This document shows positions 1-7,199 of a stretch of 36,115 nucleotides of DNA, piece after piece. The stretch is from a virus. Numbering within the stretch: position 1 is the stretch's first letter; each line of letters starts with the position of its first letter. The notes below the pieces were generated by a model. That model had not been told where the DNA came from. It searched no databases and saw only the letters and a program-made list of their open reading frames with translations. The stretch is from positions 1-36,115 of IMG/VR virus record IMGVR_UViG_3300034980_000568; one strand, given 5' to 3'. The translations under genes were made by a program, and so were the position numbers.

Positions 1-1
1 T

Positions 2-28
2 GGGGATGATGTGAAGAAGTTTGGATAG
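2..28 (+). CDS. 3' end of an upstream gene (partial)
   Basis: Only the last eight codons and a TAG stop are inside the window (peptide end GDDVKKFG). Of the three forward frames this one stays open longest before a stop, and it ends 3 nt before the next start, as expected for a tightly packed phage operon. By analogy with T4 head gene order it could be the prohead protease or another head gene, but eight residues cannot identify it. Confidence 0.4.
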   Translation, partial: GDDVKKFG

Positions 29-31
29 AAA

Positions 32-442
32 ATGAATAAAAAAGAATTAAAGAAATTACTGAAGCCGCTCGTAAAAGAGTGTATACAGGAAGCCCTCATA
101 GAAGAGGGCCTCCTTTCTAATGTTGTGTCTGAGGTCGTAAAGGGCCTTGGAACACAGACTATTGTAGAGGCATCTTCGGTGGCCCCTCCCAAAGTACAGG
201 CGCCCCTCGTTCCTGAACCCCAAAATGTTAATCTCAAGCAGCATCGCAAGAAACTACTTGAGGCTATTAGTCGCGACTCTTTTAATGGGGTAGACTTATT
301 TGAGGGTACTGCCCCATTAACGAGGCACGAATCTTCTAACGCACCCCCCGGCGCCACAGACTTGGGTGATCCCAGGGATCCCGGTGTCGATATAAGTGGC
401 ATTCTTGGGAACTCCGCACACATCTTTGGTGCAATGAAATAA
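32..442 (+). CDS. Small head-region protein of unknown function
   Basis: This 136-residue protein begins with a basic and then amphipathic stretch (MNKKELKKLLKPLVKECIQE, followed by an acidic and hydrophobic helix to about residue 40), then a Pro/Val-rich linker at about residues 50-65, and a Gly/Asp/Pro-rich C-terminal part. The N-terminal helix resembles short proteins found near head assembly genes of marine T4-like phages, so a capsid or scaffold accessory role is plausible but not shown. The gene starts 3 nt after the upstream stop and is followed 5 nt later by the bS21-like gene, so the two are probably co-translated. No catalytic motif, signal peptide or membrane segment is visible. 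Confidence 0.7.
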   Translation: MNKKELKKLLKPLVKECIQEALIEEGLLSNVVSEVVKGLGTQTIVEASSVAPPKVQAPLVPEPQNVNLKQHRKKLLEAISRDSFNGVDLFEGTAPLTRHESSNAPPGATDLGDPRDPGVDISGILGNSAHIFGAMK

Positions 443-447
443 ATAAT

Positions 448-690
448 ATGAAGAAAAAATCAAACATCACAGTTACACCAAAACACAGGAACGAAAGACC
501 AGAGGCGATGATTCGAAGGTTTATTAAAAAAGCAAAGAAAGAGAGGATAGTGGATGAAGTTAGGGATCGCAAACACTATAAAAAACCTTCAGTCAAAAAG
601 AAAGTCAAGAGAGAAAGAGCACAGAGAGCAAGACTTCGTGAAGAGCGAAAAAGATTAAGGGCGCTAGAAAGACGGCGTAGAAAAAATTAA
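448..690 (+). CDS. rpsU: bS21-like ribosomal protein
   Basis: This 80-residue, strongly basic protein matches the small-subunit protein bS21. After a short N-terminal extension it has NERPEAMIRRF, matching the NEP...ALRRF start of the bacterial protein, then DEVRDRKHYKKPS, matching the EVRRREFYEKPT block, and then a long Arg/Lys helix (residues 50-80) with the typical high charge. Bacterial bS21 is about 70 residues and sits on the 30S platform beside the anti-Shine-Dalgarno of 16S rRNA, where it takes part in initiation. Phage copies of bS21 are known from aquatic phages. It probably enters host ribosomes and biases initiation toward phage messages; that role is inferred. It sits directly upstream of the structural genes. 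Confidence 0.85.
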   Translation: MKKKSNITVTPKHRNERPEAMIRRFIKKAKKERIVDEVRDRKHYKKPSVKKKVKRERAQRARLREERKRLRALERRRRKN

Positions 691-691
691 T

Positions 692-702
692 AACTATTTA
701 TA
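692..702 (+). promoter_or_regulatory. Candidate late promoter element, AACTATTTATA
   Basis: AACTATTTATA lies in the AT-rich gap after the bS21-like gene, with its C 39 nt before the ATG at 733. The same element recurs upstream of at least nine other structural units in this window, which is the reason for calling it. A clear ribosome binding site (AAGGAG) lies between it and the start codon. Confidence 0.55.
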
Positions 703-732
703 TTGTAAATCAAAATTTTAAGGAGTTTTATA

Positions 733-1128
733 ATGGCTGGAAGTTACAAACTAGCACCTGGATTAAATAACGTTGGTTCTTACCAAGTAAGCGGTAGACC
801 GTTCGTAACATCCTCGGTAAGCGCCGCCACCGCGACGTCGATTGACTTTGCGCAAGTCGCAAGGTGGTTTCAAATCATTAACAAATCAGCGAGCCCGGTT
901 AAGGTTGGATTCTCTGAAGTGGGAGTCGACGGAACAAACAATTTTGTGGTCGACGCGTCTGGCTCAAATGGCTATGGAATATCACCTGTATATGAGTTAA
1001 AAGTCTCCCAGGTATGGCTCAGCGGCAGTACTAACGTAGATCTCATTGCCGGGCTAACCGGGATCAATGCAGCATCCGCTGAAACAACAACAGGTCCAAA
1101 CTGGTCAGGTTCTGCAGGAGTAGGATAG
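733..1128 (+). CDS. Small virion structural protein (putative)
   Basis: This 131-residue protein starts at an ATG with AAGGAG 8 nt upstream. It is rich in Ser, Ala, Val and Gly with few charged residues. A central block (ARWFQIINKSASPVKVGFSE, about residues 43-62) reads as alternating beta strands, and the end is Gly/Ser-rich. This composition fits a small beta-rich virion component such as a decoration or fibre-associated protein. It heads the fibre cluster, lying 4 nt upstream of the first long fibre-like gene, and has its own CTATTTA element. No enzyme motif is visible. The structural role is inferred from composition and position. Confidence 0.65.
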   Translation: MAGSYKLAPGLNNVGSYQVSGRPFVTSSVSAATATSIDFAQVARWFQIINKSASPVKVGFSEVGVDGTNNFVVDASGSNGYGISPVYELKVSQVWLSGSTNVDLIAGLTGINAASAETTTGPNWSGSAGVG

Positions 1129-1132
1129 GCCC

Positions 1133-1819
1133 ATGGCAAACTTTGGCTGGGCATATGTAGATTGTACGGATGGCTCTGGTGCTCAAGCAGCAGGGCCGAC
1201 CGGTTCGGTTCAGTTCATAACTGGCAATAATGCCACTAGTGGCTCTGCCACGCTTGTGTTTCATACTGCGTCAGTATATACATACCATCCGAACACATTA
1301 GTCTTATCTGGAAACATGATTGTGACCGGCGCCATCAGCGCAAGCACCTATCACATCGAAAACATCGCCATAATTGATGCGACGGGGTCGACCAACTTTG
1401 GTAACAGTGACGATGACACACACATGAGAACTGGTAGCTTAGTTGTAGAGAGTGTAGCGGCAACAGTAATTTTTAGTGCAAGTGTGGCAACAAAACAAAC
1501 CTTTATTAAGGGCTTCGTTGGCAACTACGTTGGTAATGCGTCCTCCACCCACAACCTTTCGGCCAGTGATCACATTATGGGGTGTTCTATGAATAGCGCC
1601 CAGGTGGTTAGTATTCCCTCTGCGTCTATTTGTGGAGCCGGCGCAGTTTATATTATTAAAGACGAAGTAACATCCAGATCTGGCGCGAGCAACAGGATAA
1701 CCCTCACAGGCTCTCCCGGTGGTGCGCAGTTGTTTGATGGCGAAGGTACTTACATTTTAACTGGTACGATGCCGGCTATTAGTTTATATTCAAATGGAAC
1801 GAACTGGTTTGTCTTCTAG
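1133..1819 (+). CDS. Fibre-like structural protein with shared C-terminal module
   Basis: This 228-residue protein is beta-rich and Ser/Thr/Gly/Ala-rich. A middle part resembles a fibre shaft (residues about 50-120, ISASTYHIENIAIIDATGS). The C-terminal 80 residues carry a module shared with the next three proteins: a polar lead, YIIKDE, a variable strand region, and a closing ISLYSNGTNWFVF. This type of ending is common in phage tail or head fibre proteins, where C-terminal parts trimerise or bind receptor. It follows the upstream stop by 4 nt with only a weak ribosome site (AGGATAGG), so translation is probably coupled. Whether it decorates head, tail or baseplate cannot be told. Confidence 0.65.
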   Translation: MANFGWAYVDCTDGSGAQAAGPTGSVQFITGNNATSGSATLVFHTASVYTYHPNTLVLSGNMIVTGAISASTYHIENIAIIDATGSTNFGNSDDDTHMRTGSLVVESVAATVIFSASVATKQTFIKGFVGNYVGNASSTHNLSASDHIMGCSMNSAQVVSIPSASICGAGAVYIIKDEVTSRSGASNRITLTGSPGGAQLFDGEGTYILTGTMPAISLYSNGTNWFVF

Positions 1820-1840
1820 TTAATGAAGGAGGCACTGTAG

Positions 1841-2941
1841 GTGGCTTATAATAACCTCTCCGGAACCGTTTTTCTACCAGATGAACTGGTGACAAGACTA
1901 ACGCTCGCCAGCGGATCCATTATTTCTGGTAATCTGGATTACTCCAATGGCGAAAAGATCATTAATGTCCCGCGTATTTCGAATGCCGGCGATAACCGTC
2001 TTGTAACCAACCTAAACAATGATGCCAATACCTTTACTTGTGAATCAAATCTGACCTTTGACGGAAGCACATTTACCGTCACCGGAGATTTGACAGCCAG
2101 CGCCGGCGTTTCTGGTTCATCATTTCGAACCGGTCTCGCGGTATTGGACAGCACACATTTTTCTAGCTCTCTTAATGTCTCTGCGTCTGCCTTCTATGGC
2201 GACGGTAGCAAATTAACAGGAATATCCGCCGGCGGCTCTAGTGGCGGCATTTTCACCGAAATAAACTCTAGCAAGGCTTACACAACCAGTAGTTTACAAG
2301 TGGGCTCCACCGGCACACCCGCACATACGATGTCAGTAGAAGGTACATCTCTTCTGAGCGGCGCCGTCGACGTAGACGGTCATATCGTGCCCGTTACGGG
2401 GAATATATATGATCTAGGAAGCGCTGACAATCCATGGCGCAATTTATATGTTTCAAGCAGCACCATTTACTTTGGCGCCGATCAGTTGAGTGTTGCTGAC
2501 GATAATCTCAAGTTCGGCTCGGGGAGCACAACGAAAGGATTTGATGTCGGGTTCATGAATTTTAAAAACAATGGCATCTTCATGGATCCAGGGCGCCTCT
2601 TTAAATTAAGAGCCTATCAGATTCAGATGTTTGGTGGTATCGGGTATGTAAGAAGAGTGGTTGCTGCCGATTATATCATCCAAGATACAGACTATTTAGT
2701 TGGCATCCAGTCTGACACCTTGTCTGATTCTATTACGCTCACACTTCCTGACGCCGATGGCCTTTTGAATGGTCAAACGTTTGTCATCAAGGACGAGGGC
2801 GGCGCCGTCCACACTTACCCTGTTACTGTGTCGTGTACTGGGAGCGATACTATCGATGGGAAAAATGAAGTAATTTTAGAGTCACCCTATTCATCTATCT
2901 CGGTTTATTGTAACGGCATCAATAAGTACTTCATAACATAG
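1841..2941 (+). CDS. Fibre-like structural protein
   Basis: This 366-residue protein starts at GTG with a strong GAAGGAGG site 10 nt upstream. The N-terminus MAYNNLSG resembles that of the fourth fibre gene (MAYNVLKG), suggesting a common attachment segment. The central part has short beta repeats typical of fibres (LTFDGSTFTVTGDLTAS; ASAFYGDGSKLTGIS, the latter a motif widespread in fibre proteins). A segment near residues 190-210 (NIYDLGSADNPWRNLYVSSS) is also common in phage fibres that carry or precede intramolecular chaperones. The C-terminal 90 residues hold the shared module (VIKDEGG..., TIDGKNEVILESPYSSIS). It is probably a receptor-binding or appendage subunit. Confidence 0.7.
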   Translation: MAYNNLSGTVFLPDELVTRLTLASGSIISGNLDYSNGEKIINVPRISNAGDNRLVTNLNNDANTFTCESNLTFDGSTFTVTGDLTASAGVSGSSFRTGLAVLDSTHFSSSLNVSASAFYGDGSKLTGISAGGSSGGIFTEINSSKAYTTSSLQVGSTGTPAHTMSVEGTSLLSGAVDVDGHIVPVTGNIYDLGSADNPWRNLYVSSSTIYFGADQLSVADDNLKFGSGSTTKGFDVGFMNFKNNGIFMDPGRLFKLRAYQIQMFGGIGYVRRVVAADYIIQDTDYLVGIQSDTLSDSITLTLPDADGLLNGQTFVIKDEGGAVHTYPVTVSCTGSDTIDGKNEVILESPYSSISVYCNGINKYFIT

Positions 2942-2961
2942 GCGCCGTTTAACTCGCGTTA

Positions 2962-2972
2962 ATCTATTTAAG
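2962..2972 (+). promoter_or_regulatory. Candidate late promoter element (ATCTATTTAAG)
   Basis: A variant of the CTATTTA element lies 20 nt after the preceding stop and about 100 nt before the next start. This is the longest leader among the copies, and the intervening sequence can form a 10-bp stem starting 4 nt downstream of the element. Confidence 0.4.
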
Positions 2973-2975
2973 AGT

Positions 2976-3025
2976 GGACGAGAAGCCTATATGGTCCCAT
3001 CTGGGTCTGAATAATCTTCTTGTCC
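2976..3025 (+). other. Leader stem-loop upstream of the long fibre gene
   Basis: GGACGAGAAG (2976-2985) can pair with CTTCTTGTCC (3016-3025) over 10 bp with one G-T wobble, closing a 30-nt loop. If transcription starts just after the CTATTTA element at 2962, this stem would lie at the 5' end of the message, where it could protect the mRNA. It is not followed by a T-run, so it is not an intrinsic terminator. Confidence 0.4.
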
Positions 3026-3063
3026 GCCAAATATAAAACTTATAATATGGAGGGTTTTTAAAC

Positions 3064-4554
3064 ATGGCTTACAAATTTCAATTGGATTCCGCAATAATGA
3101 GCGGGTCCCTGACACAAGAAGGTACACTTCTAGTCAAAAATGATGCTGGCGCCACTCACGCTACAATCACCACAGCTGGAGCCATCTCTGGCTCCGGTCA
3201 AATCGATGGTGGCTCTCTGATGATCGGTAGGGCAGACAACCTGTTTGCTGTTACCGCACTTGGTGCTCTTACCACCCCAGCACTGGCCAGCCTTGACGGC
3301 GGTATTGATGTCAATGGCGACTTCGTAGTCAACACTGATGGTCAAGTTACCGCAGTCGGAGTTATTGCTGGTGGTGCTGTTTCTGCAGCCACGGCGGTAT
3401 CTGGTACTGGTCTTTTCTCTGCTGGTGCTGGTCTCGCTGCCGGTTTTGGTACCCAGTTCACAGTTTCTAACGCTGGTGTTATGGTTGCTGGAGCTTCCAC
3501 TCTTGGCGCAACAAGTGTTGTGTCTCTTGACGCCAACTCTGGTGGTATCACGGAAGCCGGCGCAATCGCCGGCGCCACCGACGTCGATGGCTCTGGTGAC
3601 CTTACAATGGGCACAATCACAATGCCCGGCTTTGAGGTTGATGCTGATGGTGATACTTCAGTCAAGTCGCTCTCTGGTTCTGGCGTGATTGAGGGTCTCA
3701 GCCTTAAGCTCGATAGCGTAGCTGTTACTTCTACCGCTGCCGAACTTAACCTTATGGATGGCGGTACTGCTCGCGGTACTAATGCCATAGCCAATGGCGA
3801 TGGTATTGTCACGAACGATGACGGAACCATGAGACAGACAACTGTACAGACATTCCAGACCTATTTCGATGCCAACTCTGTTGGTGGTGCCAATATCGTC
3901 ACAGTCGGTGCACTTAATGCTGGTTCTATTACCAGTGGCTTTTCTTCTATCGACGTAGGCGCGGGTGCAATTTCGACAACCGGTCTTGGAACTTTTGGAC
4001 AAGTCACTGCTACTGGCCTGTCGGGTACACTTCGTTACTCACTTGATGTTGAAGCTGACGGTGGTGTTGGGATGACCCCATTCCAAAACACTGCTAATGT
4101 AGCGGATATGAAGCTTAGTGCTTCTTTCCTTCCTGCAGCTGCAATAGCGGTTGCTACTGATCAACTCATGTTCTATGATGCTGATGGCTCTGTTAAAAGA
4201 GAGTCATTTGTCGATCTTGCTACTGCAATGGCTGGTGGTGGTATTACTGCTACCAACGGCGTACTTTCTACCGAAGGTGGCGCGGCCGATAGCATCGCCG
4301 ACGGTGGTACGTTGGCCGAAGGTTACAACTTCCTTACCGGTACCGACGGCGGTACCTTTACGTTACCTCAAGCTGTTGTTTCTGTTGACGCTGGTTCTAA
4401 AATTATTATTAAAAATAGTTCCGCCGGCCTTGCAACAATTAACACTTTTGCGGCTAACACTATTGATGGCGCTAGTTCAATCATTCTCGAATCACCGTAT
4501 GCTGCTGTTACCTTGGTATACAGCTCTACTTCTGGTTCTTGGGCTCTTGTATAA
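3064..4554 (+). CDS. Long fibre-like structural protein
   Basis: This 496-residue protein is very rich in Gly, Ala, Ser, Thr and Val, with repeated short strands (for example GAISGSGQIDGGSLMIG and GVIAGGAVSAATAVSGTG). TSTAAELNLMDGG (about residues 222-234) is a variant of the TAxELNxLDG motif seen in many tail fibres. The last 80 residues are the shared module (FTLPQAV..., IIIKNSS, TIDGASSIILESPYAAVTLV). The start has a good ribosome site (GGAGGG). Codon use is dominated by GGT, GCT, CTT and ACT, like the capsid gene and unlike the neighbouring fibres, which suggests a high-copy virion protein. An intrinsic terminator follows directly, so it ends a transcription unit. Confidence 0.7.
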   Translation: MAYKFQLDSAIMSGSLTQEGTLLVKNDAGATHATITTAGAISGSGQIDGGSLMIGRADNLFAVTALGALTTPALASLDGGIDVNGDFVVNTDGQVTAVGVIAGGAVSAATAVSGTGLFSAGAGLAAGFGTQFTVSNAGVMVAGASTLGATSVVSLDANSGGITEAGAIAGATDVDGSGDLTMGTITMPGFEVDADGDTSVKSLSGSGVIEGLSLKLDSVAVTSTAAELNLMDGGTARGTNAIANGDGIVTNDDGTMRQTTVQTFQTYFDANSVGGANIVTVGALNAGSITSGFSSIDVGAGAISTTGLGTFGQVTATGLSGTLRYSLDVEADGGVGMTPFQNTANVADMKLSASFLPAAAIAVATDQLMFYDADGSVKRESFVDLATAMAGGGITATNGVLSTEGGAADSIADGGTLAEGYNFLTGTDGGTFTLPQAVVSVDAGSKIIIKNSSAGLATINTFAANTIDGASSIILESPYAAVTLVYSSTSGSWALV

Positions 4555-4585
4555 TCAAACTTTTTCAACTTTTGTTGGAATCCTT

Positions 4586-4616
4586 GGATGCCTCCCTTGT
4601 GGGGGCATCCTTTTTT
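4586..4616 (+). terminator. Intrinsic terminator after the long fibre gene
   Basis: GGATGCC (4586-4592) pairs with GGCATCC (4604-4610), extended by a T-G and two C-G pairs, with a CTTGT loop. Six T residues follow immediately. Confidence 0.85.
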
Positions 4617-4621
4617 ATGAG

Positions 4622-4649
4622 ACTATTTAAATATATAATCCTATTTAAT
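4622..4649 (+). promoter_or_regulatory. Two tandem candidate late promoter elements
   Basis: ACTATTTAAAT (4622-4632) and CCTATTTAATA (4640-4650) lie directly after the terminator and 41 and 23 nt before the next ATG. The first copy has the commonest spacing. Confidence 0.5.
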
Positions 4650-4663
4650 ATGAAGGAAATAAT

Positions 4664-5818
4664 ATGGCTTATAATGTATTAAAAGGTGCTGTCGAGGGTT
4701 CCGTTGACCAGCATGCCGATCAGGAAATTAACGGAGTAAAAGTATTTAAAAATACAGTGAGTGCTAGCGCTTTCTACGATACGGACGACGGACTGCCTTG
4801 TATAACCGAAAAGAATGTTGCTGTTACTAGTTTGTCAAATATCACAAAAAACGGACTCATGGTCTATCGCGGTGATAAAGCCGCCAGTACTCATTATAAT
4901 TTGACGTTCGATGGGAATATCTTGCGCGCCCACAGCGCACATATAGACTCTTTAACTGGAAACGGCGCCGGCTTAAAGGGAGTACCAGCAGATCAACTGA
5001 GTGGAAAGCTCCCGGCATCTTTTATTGAGTTGGGCCCGGCTCTAATAAGCCACCGCGATTATTTAAAAATTAAAGTCTCTGATGGAGTAAAAACGTCAGA
5101 TGCCGGCCTTTCGGTTGCTTTGAGCGCTAATTCGGGCTTAGACTTTAAGAATGGAAATCTCACAATTAATCCACTGGGCTGCCCCAACGTGCAGGTCGCC
5201 GGCCAAAATATAGACGATAGGGATCTTATACTATTATATGATATTAGTGAAAAGCAATTAAAGCACACTACGTTTAAAAACATTTATGATGGCTTTTTAA
5301 ACACCCGAGTACCTAATGCGGAAGGAACGAAAAATTGTGTACAGTTCCGCGGACAGAGATCTTTCCAAGGCAACGAGGCTTTCACATTCGACCCGGAAAA
5401 TTCGACCCTCGCTATAACCGGCCGAACCAAGAGCGATGTAGTTGAAGTCTCATCTAAACTTGAGATTAACGGAAGAGTGGATATTAATGGTGCCCTATAC
5501 AAAAATATAGTATCTGTTGATAGTCGTGAATACTTTTTTAAAAAATCAGATAATACTGTGCTATTCGACACGAGTGAGAACGCAATTACTGCTATTCTAC
5601 CACCGGCTAGCGAGAGCCGCGGCAGAGTATTAACCATCAAGAAGGTAGCCCTGGCAGAAAACAAATTTAAGCTAAAGGGAAGCCACCGGCTTATCATAGC
5701 AGGAGACAATGACCTAATAGATTTTTCGAAAGAAGTGGCGATAACTTCAAACTATTCTTCCAGGGTACTCCATTCGGATGGTAACAAATGGTGGATTATA
5801 AACCGCTGCGGCACATAA
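4664..5818 (+). CDS. Fibre-like structural protein
   Basis: This 384-residue protein starts MAYNVLKG, similar to the protein at 1841. It has an ASAFYD segment near residue 30 and a middle region (LRAHSAHIDSLTGNGAGLKG) of the type found in fibre shafts. The C-terminal module is a diverged version of the shared one (AILPPASESRGRVLTIKK, then VAITSNYSSRVLHSDGNKWW). It ends in a Cys-containing tail (NRCGT). Codon use is AT-richer than in the gene before it. It is a monocistronic unit with its own promoter-like elements and ribosome site (GAAGGA). It is probably a fibre or appendage protein, and its place on the virion is unknown. Confidence 0.7.
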   Translation: MAYNVLKGAVEGSVDQHADQEINGVKVFKNTVSASAFYDTDDGLPCITEKNVAVTSLSNITKNGLMVYRGDKAASTHYNLTFDGNILRAHSAHIDSLTGNGAGLKGVPADQLSGKLPASFIELGPALISHRDYLKIKVSDGVKTSDAGLSVALSANSGLDFKNGNLTINPLGCPNVQVAGQNIDDRDLILLYDISEKQLKHTTFKNIYDGFLNTRVPNAEGTKNCVQFRGQRSFQGNEAFTFDPENSTLAITGRTKSDVVEVSSKLEINGRVDINGALYKNIVSVDSREYFFKKSDNTVLFDTSENAITAILPPASESRGRVLTIKKVALAENKFKLKGSHRLIIAGDNDLIDFSKEVAITSNYSSRVLHSDGNKWWIINRCGT

Positions 5819-5842
5819 TAAATGCTTTTTGTGAGCAAAACT

Positions 5843-5851
5843 ACTATTTAT
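5843..5851 (+). promoter_or_regulatory. Candidate late promoter element (ACTATTTAT)
   Basis: The element precedes the scaffold gene, with its C 39 nt before the ATG at 5883, the same spacing as the copy before 733. A GGGAGAG ribosome site lies between. Confidence 0.5.
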
Positions 5852-5882
5852 TTTGACTTATTAATAAATCGGGAGAGAATTT

Positions 5883-7154
5883 ATGTCCAGCATGCTTAGA
5901 GAGTCTATCGTCGACGCTAAAGCCCTGCGCGCCAGCGCGCTCAAGAATGCAGAATCGGTAGTGATTCAAAAGTACTCAGAAGAGGTAAAGAACACTTTGG
6001 AAAAACTCTTAGAGCAAGAAGAGGAGCCTGCACTAGATTTAGATGCGCCTCCTGAAATTGACGCAGCTATAGAACCTGCCATGTTCGAAGAAGAGCCGGC
6101 CGAAGAAGTAGAGGAAGTGGTTCAAGATCAAACCGATATCCCCTTCACTGCAACAAATGGCATGTCACAGCATGATGGTCAGAATTTAAAAGACCTACCC
6201 GGCTCAAGCGATAATGTGGAGGTCACTATTGATTTAGGCGCCCTCCAGGAAGCTTTGACAGAAATCAACGAAGAACTCGACAACAATGTTGAGATAGAAT
6301 TCAGCGCTGAAGAATTATCTGAAGTCTTCGACGACGAAGATGAACAAGAAACCGATCGCAAAGCTGCTGATGCAAGGAAAACTCCATGGTTTGATCGCAC
6401 AGATAAACAGCACGCCGCATCAACAGCGAAGCACAAGAAGGATAACCCCGGCGGGATCCCCAGAGGATCCGACTATGATCCCGAAACCGAAAAGCCCAAG
6501 CGGTATAAAGGTTCAAGCGATAGAATGCGCTCTCGTCTCGAAGAGGACGAAGAGGCCATTGAAGCAATGGTAGACGGTATTATGGAGAAGCTTACGGCCG
6601 ATATGGGCCCTGAGTTATCCGGCTGGGCTGGGCGCCCCGCATCGCAACTTGAGTATGAACAAGAAAAAGCCCTCGCAGCCGAAGCGGCTGACGAACCTGA
6701 CTCTTTGGAAGAAGAAGAAGAGGAAGATGAAAAACAAAATTTACAAGAATCCGATACTGTTAGCGAAAAGCTTACTGAAGAAAATAGTGAGCTTAAGCGA
6801 GAGTTGGAAAAATATCAATCTGTATTAGCAGAAGTTAAGGAAAATCTTTTTGAGGTCAACTTATCTAATGCTAGATTGCTTTACACGAACCGTGTATTAA
6901 GAAATACCTCCCTAAATGAGCGACAAAAAGATAAAATTGTCGAAGCGATTTCTAACGCAGGTTCTGTTTCGGAAGCGAAAACGATCTTTGAGACACTTCA
7001 AAGCACAGTGGAGGCTAGCACCAGGCATAGTCCAAAATCACTGAGCGAAGCGCTTGGTCGTCGGTCTTCCGTATTAACAGCGTCTCGTAAAGAGACTAAA
7101 ACTTCTCAAGATCCCTTTAGTGATCGCATGAGAAGACTTGCTGGAATTAAATGA
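5883..7154 (+). CDS. 22: Prohead core scaffold protein (T4 gp22-like)
   Basis: This 423-residue protein is very acidic, with Glu-rich stretches (for example a run of Glu near residue 280) and a predicted coiled coil at about residues 290-330. The C-terminal third carries the conserved gp22-type block: LSNARLLYTNRVLRNTSLNE, followed by RQKDKIVEAI and a SEAKTIFETLQSTV segment. It ends in a basic RMRRLAGIK. gp22 forms the internal scaffold on which the capsid assembles and is later degraded by the prohead protease. T4 gp22 is 269 residues, so this version is longer, mainly through an acidic insertion and a basic middle region (about residues 160-220). The major capsid gene follows 45 nt downstream, as in T4. 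Confidence 0.85.
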   Translation: MSSMLRESIVDAKALRASALKNAESVVIQKYSEEVKNTLEKLLEQEEEPALDLDAPPEIDAAIEPAMFEEEPAEEVEEVVQDQTDIPFTATNGMSQHDGQNLKDLPGSSDNVEVTIDLGALQEALTEINEELDNNVEIEFSAEELSEVFDDEDEQETDRKAADARKTPWFDRTDKQHAASTAKHKKDNPGGIPRGSDYDPETEKPKRYKGSSDRMRSRLEEDEEAIEAMVDGIMEKLTADMGPELSGWAGRPASQLEYEQEKALAAEAADEPDSLEEEEEEDEKQNLQESDTVSEKLTEENSELKRELEKYQSVLAEVKENLFEVNLSNARLLYTNRVLRNTSLNERQKDKIVEAISNAGSVSEAKTIFETLQSTVEASTRHSPKSLSEALGRRSSVLTASRKETKTSQDPFSDRMRRLAGIK

Positions 7155-7183
7155 CAAAACAAAAAATCATAATTTATAAAAAA

Positions 7184-7193
7184 AAGGAGGTGA
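7184..7193 (+). promoter_or_regulatory. Perfect extended Shine-Dalgarno of the capsid gene
   Basis: AAGGAGGTGA matches the 3' end of bacterial 16S rRNA over ten bases and ends 6 nt before the capsid ATG. It is the longest such match noticed in the window, fitting the most abundant phage protein. Confidence 0.8.
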
Positions 7194-7199
7194 TTTAAA

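Noticed and set aside
3342-3830. Long antisense reading frames (also 5284-5709, 14995-15399, 9339-9713)
   Set aside because: They lie opposite well-supported genes, lack ribosome sites, and their composition mirrors the codon bias of the sense gene.
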